Below, piece by piece: positions 1-8,870 of a stretch of 64,000 nucleotides of DNA. How positions within the stretch are numbered: the first letter of the stretch is position 1; each line of letters opens with the position of its first letter. Below the pieces are notes generated by a model. It made no database searches. It was not told the DNA's origin and saw only the letters and a list, made by a program, of their open reading frames with translations. This stretch comes from Flavobacteriales bacterium. GTDB lineage: Bacteria > Bacteroidota > Bacteroidia > Flavobacteriales_F > PHOS-HE28. The DNA lies in contig JADKAN010000002.1 of the NCBI GenBank assembly GCA_016719225.1, positions 806,001 to 870,000 of the forward strand. The letters run 5' to 3'. A program made the position numbers and the translations under genes.

Positions 1-758
1 TAATGCACGAGGCTCACCTTGGAGTCGATGATGAGGTGCTTTTCGTCGGGGAGGAATACCACCGCATCCGGGCGCAGGCGAGTGCCGTCGGTCTGTGTGG
101 AACTTTCCTGCATGCTATACTCTTGGCCTTTCACCAGTCCGGAGTTTTCGAGGATCTTGTCCAAGATCATCTCACCCCAAGCCCCTTGGCTTTGGTGATC
201 ACCCTTCAGCGCCTTGGTCAGGTTGTCCGCATCCTGGCTCAAGCGTTGGTTCTGTTCCACCAGTTTCGCCACTTCGTTCTTCAGCAGGAAACGTTCCTTC
301 CCTTCTTTGTCGTAGGCCGTGCGCACCTGCTCCTGGAATTCCTTGATCCTGTCCTTGAAAGGATCAAGTAAGAGCTTTAATGTGCCTTCCTGCCGCTCGG
401 TGAGCTGTTTGCCCTTTTCCTCCATCAAGCTATTGGCGATCTGCTTGAACTCCTTGGTCATGCGATCGTTCAGCGTTTCCAGCTCGGCTTTTTGCGTGTT
501 GAGCTTCTCGGCCAGACCGATGTTGCGTTGTTCTTCAGCGGAAAGTGTGCGGTTCAGCTTCACCACTTCTTCCTGCAATTCCGCGAGGCGCCTTTCACGC
601 TCTGCGATGCGTTGCGACATTTCAGCGCGCTCCTGTTCACGGGCCTGTTGAAGCAGATGCAGCGCCTCGCTGCCCTTGCCGCGTCGCCAAAGCAACACGA
701 TCACTGCGCCCAGGATCAACCCGGCGAACAGTCCCAAGAACAAGGTGGTCCACTGCAT
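1..758 (-). CDS. rmuC: RmuC family protein (C-terminus cut by window edge)
   Basis: The first 252 codons are visible from an ATG at 756-758; the reading frame stays open to base 1, so the C-terminal part is missing. The product starts with one hydrophobic segment (about residues 5-24), then a long charged coiled coil (about 30-175), then the start of the conserved RmuC domain, with motifs such as GAWGEM and DSKVSL. RmuC proteins limit inversions and recombination at short repeats and carry a nuclease-like fold; they are usually 400-500 residues, so about half is present. The family call is firm from the coiled coil plus these motifs. The neighbour at 964-1599 lies upstream on the same strand, 205 bases away, so co-transcription is uncertain. 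Confidence 0.9.
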   Translation of the reverse strand, partial: MQWTTLFLGLFAGLILGAVIVLLWRRGKGSEALHLLQQAREQERAEMSQRIAERERRLAELQEEVVKLNRTLSAEEQRNIGLAEKLNTQKAELETLNDRMTKEFKQIANSLMEEKGKQLTERQEGTLKLLLDPFKDRIKEFQEQVRTAYDKEGKERFLLKNEVAKLVEQNQRLSQDADNLTKALKGDHQSQGAWGEMILDKILENSGLVKGQEYSMQESSTQTDGTRLRPDAVVFLPDEKHLIIDSKVSLVH

Positions 759-963
759 GGAAGGGGCGCCCGAAGGTGTCAGGGCTAAACGCCGCTAAGG
801 TAGGCTGTGGCATTAGGCAGCCAGCAGGAGAAGCCCTCAACTGGAAGCATGTCGGAACGCCCGGCAACATCCGGTACCCTATACGCGGATGCCTACATCA
901 TCAAACCGGTCAAGAACAATGCCTCTATGCACCCGGTTACTCTGCAATGGGATTTCAGTGTCT

Positions 964-1599
964 TCAATTATCCAGGATCACCACCAAGGCACCCGTAGGC
1001 ACTTGCCCAAAGAGCTTGATCACATCACTATTGCGCATGCGTATGCAGCCGTGGGAACTGGGCCTGCCGAGTGAGGCTTCATCACCGGTTCCGTGGATGT
1101 ATATGCCACGCTGCATGCTGTCCACCTTTCCACCTTCGTTCACGCCCGGTTCCATTCCACCCAGCCAAAGGATGCGGGAAGTAATGAGGTCGTCCTTGCC
1201 CGCACTGTCAATAGCCGTTCTTCCCGTGAATTGGCGGTTTTCAAAGACCCCGAACGGGGGCACGCCTTGGCCGATCTTTCGCACCACACGGTGCAGACCC
1301 TCCGGTGTGCGGAAACTATTAGCGCGTCCACCCAAGCCGTTCTTGGACGTGGAGATCACGTACTCCGCCTTCATTTCCCCGCTCACCACGTAGTACAAGC
1401 GCTGACTTCGCACCGAAACGTAGAGCACGTTGCCCTCCACTTTCGCTTCAGGGTAACGGGCTTGCATCCATTCCAGGAGAAAGTCCGCCAAAGCCTGCTT
1501 ACTTGAAGGGGCCACCATGGCAAGGTCCTCGCGCTGCGCAAAAGCCGTGCTCCCGGACATCAGGAACAGTGAAAGCAGAAAAGCCTTGAACGCGTGCAT
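964..1599 (-). CDS. L,D-transpeptidase (YkuD domain), secreted
   Basis: A 211-residue protein with a cleavable-looking signal peptide (residues 1-22, ending AFAQ) and a C-terminal YkuD catalytic domain. The signature is present: HGT at 169-171 and SHGCIRM at 182-188, giving catalytic Cys185 with His169 and His183. Family members form or edit 3-3 peptidoglycan crosslinks or attach proteins to the wall in the periplasm; which of these it does cannot be told. The start is the ATG before the signal peptide. The 173 bases upstream hold no gene and probably the promoter, though no clean TANNTTTG box was seen. Confidence 0.88.
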   Translation of the reverse strand: MHAFKAFLLSLFLMSGSTAFAQREDLAMVAPSSKQALADFLLEWMQARYPEAKVEGNVLYVSVRSQRLYYVVSGEMKAEYVISTSKNGLGGRANSFRTPEGLHRVVRKIGQGVPPFGVFENRQFTGRTAIDSAGKDDLITSRILWLGGMEPGVNEGGKVDSMQRGIYIHGTGDEASLGRPSSHGCIRMRNSDVIKLFGQVPTGALVVILDN

Positions 1600-1772
1600 C
1601 GCGGCGTATACGGCCCGAGTAATGCGCCGGTTTCAAATAACATTGGCATCAGCACCATTCAACGTAAGAGGCGACAGCAGCGGATCTTCCCGGCACGCGG
1701 CATTTTATTTCGGCCGTGGCGGTCATTCCTGGCCCGATCGACTTTGTATTCCCTGAGCCTCGGCGTCAAAAA

Positions 1773-3515
1773 CTAGAACAAGCTCGTGAAACCGAAGTGC
1801 ACCTTGCCCGCACGCAGCTCTATCGGGTTGTCGAATTGCCGGCCCAGCGCGTAGGTCAGCGCGAAGATGCCGGCCTTGGTCTCGAAGCTGGTGCCCACAC
1901 CGAAGCCGAGCGGGGTATCCGTCAACAGGGTTTCGCGGCTTTGATCTTCCCACCACATGTTGTCCATAAAGAGGAAGAAGTTGCTGTTCTCTTCGAACAG
2001 GAAGCGGTATTCCACGGTGCCGATGGCGAAGCTGGAGCAATAGATGCTGGCCTCGTCCACCCCACGCATGGTCTTTATGCCCCCGATGCGGAACAGTTCG
2101 TTGCTGTAAAGTTGGTCGTTCATCATGGAGCCACCCTGCGCTGCGAATCGCAAGGTGCCGCGGCGGCCTAGTGGGATGTGCCACACAGCGCTTCCCACCA
2201 GTTCATACTGCACGCTGCTTACCGTGGTGCTCAAGCTGTCGGTAAGGATGCCGGTATTGCTACGCTTGCGCCCGGCTGAGCCTTCAGCATCCAAAGCGAA
2301 ACCCTTCTGCGGATTGTATCGGTAGTCGAATTGTTCGTGCTGCAGCCCCAAGCCGTAGGACGTGAGCTTAACGTCCGCGAGACCGGCCGTGGAGGTGAAT
2401 TGTTGGCCCAAACGTTGGCTGCTCTTGTTGTTCACGAACACGCTGACCTTATCTCCCTTGGGCAAGAGGTAGGCCAATGCGGCGCGCGAGGAGACTTCAA
2501 TGAAGGTGGTGTCGCGTTTGAAGAGTTTCAGCGAAAGATCCGTTCCGAACGGTGTGTTGAAAAGGTAAGGCAGGCCCAGCGCTACGCGAAGGTCCTGGGT
2601 GCGGTCCTGCAGACTTCGCCAAGCCAGATCGATGGCTTCGCCCCGATGGAGCGCATTACGGAGCTTGAGGTCGATGTCGCCGGTCACGTTCACCTTGCCG
2701 GTCAGCACGTCCGGCGCCACGCCGAGTATCCCATTAAAGCTGCTGGCCTTCTTATCATCGATAAAGAGGTAAAGCTTGGTCTCAGTAGGGGAGAAGAGCA
2801 CGTAGGACGGCTGCTTCACGGCGACGAAAGGAAGCTCCCGCAGGCGCGTGCCGAGCGCGCGCACAAGCGCTTCGTTATACGGGTCTCCCGCACGGATACC
2901 GATATGCGCCTGCAGGTAGCGCGGACCCATGCGCGCTGTGCCTCGTACCAATACACTGTCGAACTTCACGAAGCGGCCCCTGTCCATCCGTATGGTCGCC
3001 TGCAGCCCATCCCCGGTCTGCTGTAAACTGTCCAGGCCTACGGTTGCGAATGGGAAACCGTTGTTTTCGCAGGCATCGAGCAGGCCTTCGAAGAGCTTGG
3101 CCATCTGTCGCGGTGTAACGGGTCGGTCCTGGTAAAAGCGCTCCCGGAAACCGGTGGCGCTGGCTAATTCCTTCGGGGTGTTGCCCGCGGAGAGCTTTGC
3201 CCAGCGATACACGGGGCCTAAATGAAAGCGGCAGTGCGTGGTGTCGGCTGAGCGGATGCACGTATCCCGCGAAGCCTCCAGCCTGCCTTCCGTGATCATG
3301 GCCGCGCGCAACTCCGCGGTGCGTGAGTCCAACATCCCGGGGTCCACTTTAAAAGGCCCGGTCCATTTCCGTGGAAGTACGGTATCGGCCTCGATCAGCA
3401 GCAATTGTTGTTGCGCATGAACAGTCCCAATTGAAACACAACCACCGAGGAGCACCAAAGTGGTGAAAATGGTTTTCTTGGACCAACGCGAGCTATGCCG
3501 GCCCCGAATGTTCAT
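1773..3515 (-). CDS. BamA/TamA-like outer-membrane protein (Omp85 superfamily)
   Basis: A 580-residue protein with an N-terminal signal peptide (to about residue 34, ending VHAQ). A periplasmic region with POTRA-like sequence (RGRFVKFDSVLVRGTARMG, about 180-200) is followed by a C-terminal beta-barrel of about 350 residues that ends in Phe, as outer-membrane barrels do. It matches surface-antigen (D15)/ShlB-type proteins. It is shorter than true BamA, which carries five POTRA domains, so it is more likely a TamA-like or specialised translocation/assembly factor. The ATG at 3513-3515 overlaps the ung stop as ATGA, which favours it over the in-frame TTG three codons upstream and implies translational coupling with ung. 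Confidence 0.75.
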   Translation of the reverse strand: MNIRGRHSSRWSKKTIFTTLVLLGGCVSIGTVHAQQQLLLIEADTVLPRKWTGPFKVDPGMLDSRTAELRAAMITEGRLEASRDTCIRSADTTHCRFHLGPVYRWAKLSAGNTPKELASATGFRERFYQDRPVTPRQMAKLFEGLLDACENNGFPFATVGLDSLQQTGDGLQATIRMDRGRFVKFDSVLVRGTARMGPRYLQAHIGIRAGDPYNEALVRALGTRLRELPFVAVKQPSYVLFSPTETKLYLFIDDKKASSFNGILGVAPDVLTGKVNVTGDIDLKLRNALHRGEAIDLAWRSLQDRTQDLRVALGLPYLFNTPFGTDLSLKLFKRDTTFIEVSSRAALAYLLPKGDKVSVFVNNKSSQRLGQQFTSTAGLADVKLTSYGLGLQHEQFDYRYNPQKGFALDAEGSAGRKRSNTGILTDSLSTTVSSVQYELVGSAVWHIPLGRRGTLRFAAQGGSMMNDQLYSNELFRIGGIKTMRGVDEASIYCSSFAIGTVEYRFLFEENSNFFLFMDNMWWEDQSRETLLTDTPLGFGVGTSFETKAGIFALTYALGRQFDNPIELRAGKVHFGFTSLF

Positions 3516-4201
3516 AGGGTCCAATTGATCGGCCCGCCGCCATTCGCTTCGAGCAGTTCGTTGGCTTTTCCGAAATGCCCGGAGCCCAAAAAGCCCCGGT
3601 GCGCGGAAAGTGGTGAAGGGTGGGGTGCCTTCAGGATATGATGCCGCTCAGGATCGATCAACGCTTCCTTGGCCATGGCATGCCGGCCCCAAAGCAGGAA
3701 GACGATACCCTGCCGTTCCCGGGAAAGCGCACCGATCGCCGCGTCCGTGAAGCGTTCCCAGCCTTTGCCCTGGTGGCTTCCTGCCTCGCCTGCACGCACA
3801 GTGAGCACGGTGTTCAACAAAAGCACTCCCTGTGCAGCCCATCGCGATAGATCCCCCGATCGTGACGGATCACCTCCCAGATCCCGTGAGATCTCCTTGA
3901 ACACGTTCTGGAGAGATGGTGGTGGGGGTATTCCTTCCGGAACTGAAAAACTGAGTCCGTGGGCTTGTCCGGGGCCGTGGTAAGGGTCTTGCCCCAAGAT
4001 CACTACGCGCACATCGTTGAACGGCGTTGCTTTGAACGCATGCAGGATCCGACCAGGTGGAGGATAGACCGTGTGGGTCGCCATATCTGCGCGCAAAAAG
4101 CGTTTAAGCTCGGCGAAATAGGACGCATTCAGTTCAGGGTGAAGCCGTTCCAGCCAGCCGGGATCGATGTCCGGAACGGGCGTTGCTCGTTGCTGTTGCA
4201 T
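3512..4201 (-). CDS. ung: Uracil-DNA glycosylase, family 1
   Basis: A 229-residue enzyme that removes uracil from DNA, starting base-excision repair in the cytoplasm. The family 1 signatures are complete: the water-activating loop GQDPYHG (residues 70-76, catalytic Asp72), the SFSVPEG segment, and the C-terminal HPSPLSAHRGFLGS loop that inserts into the minor groove. Length equals the usual 220-230. It is the first gene of a two-gene unit with the barrel protein downstream (ATGA overlap); a functional link between them is not obvious. Confidence 0.97.
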   Translation of the reverse strand: MQQQRATPVPDIDPGWLERLHPELNASYFAELKRFLRADMATHTVYPPPGRILHAFKATPFNDVRVVILGQDPYHGPGQAHGLSFSVPEGIPPPPSLQNVFKEISRDLGGDPSRSGDLSRWAAQGVLLLNTVLTVRAGEAGSHQGKGWERFTDAAIGALSRERQGIVFLLWGRHAMAKEALIDPERHHILKAPHPSPLSAHRGFLGSGHFGKANELLEANGGGPINWTL

Positions 4202-4298
4202 CAGGGGCCAAAGGTCGTTCGGCGGATCGTTGAAACTTTTTCGGGGAGATTCCGGTAACAGGGGTTAATTTTGAAACGGATTCCCAGCACTAGGAACG

Positions 4299-4433
4299 AT
4301 GAAAAAGATCTTCAAGGTATTTGCGGCATTAGCCGTATCCAGCTTGCTCTTCAGTGCTTGCAAGTCCACGCACGCCTGTCCTGCATATGGCAAAGTGGTC
4401 AAGGCTCCCGCCTCCACTGAGCGCGCTAGCTAA
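4299..4433 (+). CDS. Small lipoprotein, 44 residues
   Basis: A short reading frame beginning ATGAAAAAG, preceded by AGGA about five bases upstream. The product has a basic N-terminus (MKK), a hydrophobic stretch and a lipobox LFSAC with Cys21, leaving a mature peptide of only about 24 residues (KSTHACPAYGKV region). It is followed 22 bases later by a strong terminator, which supports it as a real single-gene transcript. Similar tiny lipoproteins with a CPAY-type motif seem common in Bacteroidota, but I know of no assigned function. It is divergent from ung. Confidence 0.7.
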   Translation: MKKIFKVFAALAVSSLLFSACKSTHACPAYGKVVKAPASTERAS

Positions 4434-4455
4434 GCACCAAACCTTACCGCACCGG

Positions 4456-4477
4456 CCCGGAGGAAACTCCGGGTTTT
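4456..4477 (+). terminator. Rho-independent terminator of the small lipoprotein
   Basis: A perfect 7-bp stem (CCCGGAG / CTCCGGG) with a GAAA loop, followed by TTTT. It lies 22 bases after the stop of the 44-residue lipoprotein gene. Confidence 0.8.
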
Positions 4478-4666
4478 CGTGTTTTGGTATCGCCAATGCA
4501 TGATAAGAATGCTGCGCCAGCTTCAATGTTAATGCATTCTTGCATGTATCACGTGTAGCGGAAATGATGCCGGCAACCAAAGTCCTGGTCCTTGAGGCGC
4601 ACTTCTTTATGCCTCCTAAGCGATCCCATCGCGTTAGTCCCTGCTTTGGAACTATCAGGACCTCCC

Positions 4667-5074
4667 TTAAACGTAGGAGAATCTTACTTCCTGCACCAAC
4701 TCCGGCCTCAGGCTCATCGCCACCGGGCAAGTACGCGCGGCATGTTCCAGGATCTTGCGCTGGCGGTCATCCAGCACCTTTCCGTCCAGTTCAAAATGGA
4801 GCTCGATCCGTCCCACGCGGCGCGGATCACGGTCCATGTGCTTCACTAAGCTCGCTTTCAAGCCGTTCAGCGGAATGGACTTTGCCTCAGCCGCAATGCC
4901 CATCAAGGTCATCATGCAGCAGGCCAACGATGTGCTCATCAGGTCGGTGGGGCTGAACGCCTCTCCTTTGCCATGGTTGTCCAGAGGCGCATCCGTGATG
5001 ATCGTTTCCCCGCTCCGGACATGGGTGGCTGAAGTGCGGAGGTTTCCGAGGTAGGTGACGTGTGCAGTGTCCAT
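4667..5074 (-). CDS. OsmC/Ohr family protein
   Basis: A 135-residue protein of the OsmC-like superfamily, which reduces organic hydroperoxides with a cysteine pair. Visible are the opening beta strands, the SPTDLMSTSLACC helix with Cys52 and Cys53, and a second conserved cysteine in RTCPVAM (Cys116). Length and layout fit the YhfA-like branch rather than Ohr. The ATG at 5072-5074 gives the usual family start. It is monocistronic on this strand, with divergent promoters in the 106 bases before the next gene. Actual peroxidase activity cannot be told from sequence. Confidence 0.87.
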   Translation of the reverse strand: MDTAHVTYLGNLRTSATHVRSGETIITDAPLDNHGKGEAFSPTDLMSTSLACCMMTLMGIAAEAKSIPLNGLKASLVKHMDRDPRRVGRIELHFELDGKVLDDRQRKILEHAARTCPVAMSLRPELVQEVRFSYV

Positions 5075-5136
5075 GGGCTATTGAATGGGTTATTTTCCAG
5101 GACAAAGTTCGTCATCCATGGCCGCGAAACCCGGAT

Positions 5137-5167
5137 TTTCAACGCTCCTTTATCCACCGTAACTTTG
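5137..5167 (+). promoter_or_regulatory. Bacteroidota-type promoter for the outer-membrane protein/lipA unit
   Basis: TAACTTTG at 5160-5167 matches the -7 box TANNTTTG exactly. TTTC at 5137-5140, 19 bases upstream, is one base off the -33 box TTTG. The start codon is 13 bases downstream, so the leader is very short. Confidence 0.6.
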
Positions 5168-5180
5168 GGCTCCCCACGGT

Positions 5181-5939
5181 ATGTTGCGCCTCTTCCCACT
5201 CCTGCTGTTGCTTATCCTCGGCCATTCGGCTTTGGCACAGGAGCAAAGCGTTTACGACGATGCTGGACGGACGCTCTATTCCCGTGAGATCTATGGAGGG
5301 CCCTTAGTGCATGGTGACGGCTGGGGCGGCACTTTCCAATACGGCAAATACACCACCGCCAAGGACCGCACGATGTTCGGTCTGGACATCGTTACGATGA
5401 AGCATCCGAAGGAGATCAAGACCTTTAACCCCAGCTACCAGGATGCGCGAGGTTATTTCTATGGGAAGCTGAATACGTTGTTCATTATGCGGCCGACCTA
5501 CGGGAAAAAGCACCGGATCACCGAGAAATTGCGCAAGAGCGGGGTGGAGGTGAACTACGTGTGGGGCATCGGTCCTTCGTTCGGGTTTTTGAAGCCCGTG
5601 TACCTACAGATCCTCGGTGCTGAGTTCCCTTCGCAGACCATCACCACCGAGCGGTACGACCCGGAAAAGCACTTTGCCAACAACATCTATAGCCGGGCCT
5701 CCTGGTTCAAGGGTCTCGGCGAAACGCGGATCTATCCCGGTGCCTTCGGTCGCTTTGCCTTCAACTTCGAATATGCCGGCGATAACACGGGCATACGCGC
5801 CTTGGAAGTGGGCACCTCGTTGGATGCCTATGGTGAGGCCTTACCGATCATGGCCGATCTGGCAGGCATCGGTAGCAACAAGCAGTTTTACCTGGAATTC
5901 TATATCGCGCTGCATTTCGGCAGTAAAAAGATCCGATGA
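5181..5939 (+). CDS. Conserved outer-membrane protein of unknown function
   Basis: A 252-residue protein with a signal peptide (residues 1-19, ending ALAQ) and alternating aromatic/polar strands typical of a small outer-membrane beta-barrel (for example TMFGLDIVTMKH, VNYVWGIGPSFGF). I do not recognise a named family beyond the conserved hypothetical proteins of Flavobacteriales that often sit beside lipoyl synthase. The stop overlaps the lipA start as ATGA, so the two are probably translated together, although no shared function is evident. The start at 5181 follows a good promoter closely. Confidence 0.7.
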   Translation: MLRLFPLLLLLILGHSALAQEQSVYDDAGRTLYSREIYGGPLVHGDGWGGTFQYGKYTTAKDRTMFGLDIVTMKHPKEIKTFNPSYQDARGYFYGKLNTLFIMRPTYGKKHRITEKLRKSGVEVNYVWGIGPSFGFLKPVYLQILGAEFPSQTITTERYDPEKHFANNIYSRASWFKGLGETRIYPGAFGRFAFNFEYAGDNTGIRALEVGTSLDAYGEALPIMADLAGIGSNKQFYLEFYIALHFGSKKIR

Positions 5940-6814
5940 ACGGAGAAAGCATCTTGGTGGCGGAAGCTGCAACACCGCGACGGAAACCGGAGTGGCTCCG
6001 GGTGAAATTGCCCAATGGCGAGAACTACAAGAAAGTGCGGGCATTGGTGACGGAGCATAAGCTCCACACCATTTGCCAAAGTGGCAACTGCCCCAACATG
6101 GGTGAATGCTGGGGCGCAGGCACCGCCACCTTCATGATCCTCGGCAACATCTGTACGCGTTCTTGCGGCTTTTGCAACGTGGCCACGGGCAGGCCGGAGG
6201 CTGCGGACCCCTTCGAGCCCGCGCGGGTGGCGCGTTCGGTGGAATTGATGGGCGTGAAGCATTGTGTGATCACCTCCGTGGACCGTGACGACATGCCCGA
6301 CGGTGGCGCTAACATTTGGGCAAAGACCATCCGCTCCGTGCGCCGCAGAAGTCCGCGAACGAAATTGGAAACGCTGATCCCCGATTTCAAGGGTGAATGG
6401 CAGAATCTCGCTATCGTTACCGCAGAGCGCCCCGAGGTATTGAGCCATAACTTGGAAACCGTGCGCCGCCTCAGCAAGGAAGTTCGCGTGCAGGCCAAAT
6501 ACGACCGCAGTTTGGAGGTGCTGTTCCGAGCCAAGAAGGAAGGGTTGCGCACCAAGAGCGGCATCATGCTCGGCCTGGGCGAAACCGAAAAGGAGGTACT
6601 GGAAACACTGGACGACCTCCGCAGCGTCAATTGCGATGTGGCGACCATCGGCCAATACCTACAGCCCAGTAAAGAGCACTTGCCGATCATTGAATTCGTT
6701 CATCCGGACCGGTTCGCGTTCTTCAAAGAGGAAGGCCTTAAGCGCGGCTTCCGGTTCGTGGAAAGCGGCCCTTTGGTACGCAGTAGTTATCATGCTGAAA
6801 AGCATGTCCTTTAA
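5936..6814 (+). CDS. lipA: Lipoyl synthase
   Basis: A 292-residue radical-SAM enzyme that inserts two sulfur atoms into protein-bound octanoyl chains to make lipoate for 2-oxoacid dehydrogenases and the glycine cleavage system. The auxiliary 4Fe-4S cluster cysteines are Cys47, Cys52 and Cys58 (CQSGNCPNMGEC). The radical-SAM cluster cysteines are Cys73, Cys77 and Cys80 (CTRSCGFC). The C-terminal RSSYHA motif supplies the serine ligand of the auxiliary cluster. Length is normal. It overlaps the preceding gene by ATGA. Confidence 0.98.
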   Translation: MNGESILVAEAATPRRKPEWLRVKLPNGENYKKVRALVTEHKLHTICQSGNCPNMGECWGAGTATFMILGNICTRSCGFCNVATGRPEAADPFEPARVARSVELMGVKHCVITSVDRDDMPDGGANIWAKTIRSVRRRSPRTKLETLIPDFKGEWQNLAIVTAERPEVLSHNLETVRRLSKEVRVQAKYDRSLEVLFRAKKEGLRTKSGIMLGLGETEKEVLETLDDLRSVNCDVATIGQYLQPSKEHLPIIEFVHPDRFAFFKEEGLKRGFRFVESGPLVRSSYHAEKHVL

Positions 6815-6924
6815 AGTGGCGACAAAAGCTGTGCGTTCCTTGATCCAAAGTATTCAGGAGCGCAGCATTCGCTATTAAACCGATCACGCGCTCTGCTCTC
6901 CGTGGTAAAAAAAACTCCCAGCTC

Positions 6925-7926
6925 ATGATCCGTATCGCCATCAATGGCTTCGGCCGCATCGGCCGCATCACCGCCCGCATCCTCCTGGAACGCGACGACG
7001 TGGAACTGGTGGCCGTGAACGACATCACCGATACAAAGACCTTGGCCCATCTTTTCAAGTATGATTCTGTACACGGCGTTTACAAGGGCGAGGTGGGCCA
7101 CGACGCTGATGCTCTCATCATCGATGGAAAGCGGATCAATGCATACGCAGAGAAAGATCCGGCTGCATTGCCATGGGGCAAGCTCGGCATCGATGTGGTG
7201 ATCGAGAGCACCGGGCTTTTCCTCACACGCGAAAAGGCTTCTGGGCACATAAAGGCTGGCGCTAAGAAAGTGGTGTTATCGGCGCCTGCAAAGGAAGAAG
7301 GGATCAAGACCGTTGTTCTCGGGGTTAACGAGGACAAGCTCGACGGCACGGAGGACATCATTTCCAATGCCTCCTGCACCACCAACTGCGCGGCGCCCAT
7401 GGTACAGGTGATCCAAGAGTTGTGCGGCATTGAGAGCGGGTACATTACCACCGTGCATGCCTATACCAGCGATCAGCGCCTTCACGATGCACCTCACCGT
7501 GACCTTCGGCGTTCGCGTGCAGCAGCGGTCTCGATGATCCCCACCACAACTGGTGCCGCCAAGGCCATCACCAAGATCTTTCCGGAGCTCGAGGGCAGGC
7601 TTGGCGGATGTGGTATCCGCGTCCCGGTTCCGGATGGTTCCATAACGGACATTACCTGCCACGTGAACAAGGTGGTGGAAGCCAACGTGATCAATGCCCG
7701 GTTCAAGGAACTGGCAGAAGGCCGCTGGAAAGGCATTTTGCGCTACACCGAGGACCCCATTGTTGGCATCGACATCGTGGGCGACCCGAACAGCTGCATC
7801 TTGGACGGTCTGCTCACCAGCGTGATCGGTAGCAGCGTGAAGGTGATGGGCTGGTACGACAACGAATATGGGTTCAGTAGCCGCTTGGCGGATCTTGTCG
7901 TCCTGTTCGGGAACGTCAGGAAGTGA
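6925..7926 (+). CDS. gap: Glyceraldehyde-3-phosphate dehydrogenase, type I
   Basis: A 333-residue NAD-dependent glycolytic/gluconeogenic enzyme of the cytoplasm. The Rossmann motif NGFGRIGR is at residues 7-14, Asp33 in VNDITD fits NAD rather than NADP use, and the active-site SNASCTTN places the catalytic cysteine at 151. The phosphate-binding SMIPTTTGAAKA segment and the C-terminal WYDNEYGFSSR are present. It looks complete. Its 3' end overlaps the convergent lpxH gene by 11 bases. Confidence 0.98.
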   Translation: MIRIAINGFGRIGRITARILLERDDVELVAVNDITDTKTLAHLFKYDSVHGVYKGEVGHDADALIIDGKRINAYAEKDPAALPWGKLGIDVVIESTGLFLTREKASGHIKAGAKKVVLSAPAKEEGIKTVVLGVNEDKLDGTEDIISNASCTTNCAAPMVQVIQELCGIESGYITTVHAYTSDQRLHDAPHRDLRRSRAAAVSMIPTTTGAAKAITKIFPELEGRLGGCGIRVPVPDGSITDITCHVNKVVEANVINARFKELAEGRWKGILRYTEDPIVGIDIVGDPNSCILDGLLTSVIGSSVKVMGWYDNEYGFSSRLADLVVLFGNVRK

Positions 7927-8785
7927 ACGGGGGCGCGCCTGTTAGGCGCGTATCGTCGGTAAGCGGTCCATCGCTTACACGCCGCTTTAGCCTGAGTTCC
8001 TGGCCGTCGAACACGGCGTAGGTGTACCACGACATCCAATCTCCGAGATTGATGTACTTACTCGCCAGGCGCGGTTCTGGAGAAGTGGACCCTGAGCTCA
8101 AGCTGCTCTTGGCGCCTGCGGCACCATTTCCAGAAAGGGGTAGCTCCATCGGCAAATGCCGGTGCCCGAACACGAAGTAGTCGAAGTGTTCCTGTTGAAG
8201 CACACCACGGGAATGTTGTGCCAACCATTCCTTTTCTGGCCCTAGGTATTTCTTGTCGTTCTCGTAGTTCTTGTTCCGGCTTCGCCCGCTCCAGTAGTTC
8301 GCGATGCCCAGCCCCAAATTGGGATGCAAACGGGCAAAACACCATTGCATCAGCGGGTTCCGGAACACACGCTTGATCACCTTGTAACCGCGATCACCTG
8401 GACCCAGCCCATCGCCGTGGCCGATGTAGAAGCGTTTACCGTTCCATTCCCGTTTGATCGGTTCGCGGTGCAAGACCACGCCGGCCTCTTTGGGCAGGTA
8501 GTCGAACATCCACATATCGTGGTTCCCGATGTGTACATGCACCGGAATGCCCTTATCCGAAAGTTCCGCCAACGTGCCCAGCAAACGGACAAAACCGCGC
8601 GGCACCACTTCCTTGTACTCGAACCACATGTCGAAAATGTCGCCAAGGATGTGGATCTCCGCCGCGTCCTCGGAAGCCAAGCGCAGGAAATGCACGATGC
8701 GTTTTTCCCGTGCCAGACTGCCCGCATGGTTTGGCACGCCGAGGTGGAAGTCGGAAAGAAAGTAGATCTTTTGTTCGGCGAGCAT
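7916..8785 (-). CDS. lpxH: UDP-2,3-diacylglucosamine diphosphatase (LpxH)
   Basis: A 289-residue calcineurin-type metallophosphoesterase. The metal-binding motifs are in order: SDFHLG (Asp12, His14), LGDIFDMW (Asp49), GNHD (residues 87-90), a GHGDG segment and FGHRH. LpxH cleaves UDP-2,3-diacylglucosamine to lipid X in lipid A synthesis at the inner membrane. The tail (about residues 225-289, Ser/Gly/Ala-rich then basic) is longer than the 240-residue proteobacterial enzyme, as I recall for Bacteroidota members. It converges on and overlaps gap by 11 bases. Confidence 0.85.
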   Translation of the reverse strand: MLAEQKIYFLSDFHLGVPNHAGSLAREKRIVHFLRLASEDAAEIHILGDIFDMWFEYKEVVPRGFVRLLGTLAELSDKGIPVHVHIGNHDMWMFDYLPKEAGVVLHREPIKREWNGKRFYIGHGDGLGPGDRGYKVIKRVFRNPLMQWCFARLHPNLGLGIANYWSGRSRNKNYENDKKYLGPEKEWLAQHSRGVLQQEHFDYFVFGHRHLPMELPLSGNGAAGAKSSLSSGSTSPEPRLASKYINLGDWMSWYTYAVFDGQELRLKRRVSDGPLTDDTRLTGAPPFTS

Positions 8786-8870
8786 GTGGGTCGGTGCAGT
8801 TCACCTGGCCGCAAAGAAACGCTGTGAACGGCAAGTGGTCCCGAGCTGTTGCCGTATCACCGCCATCACC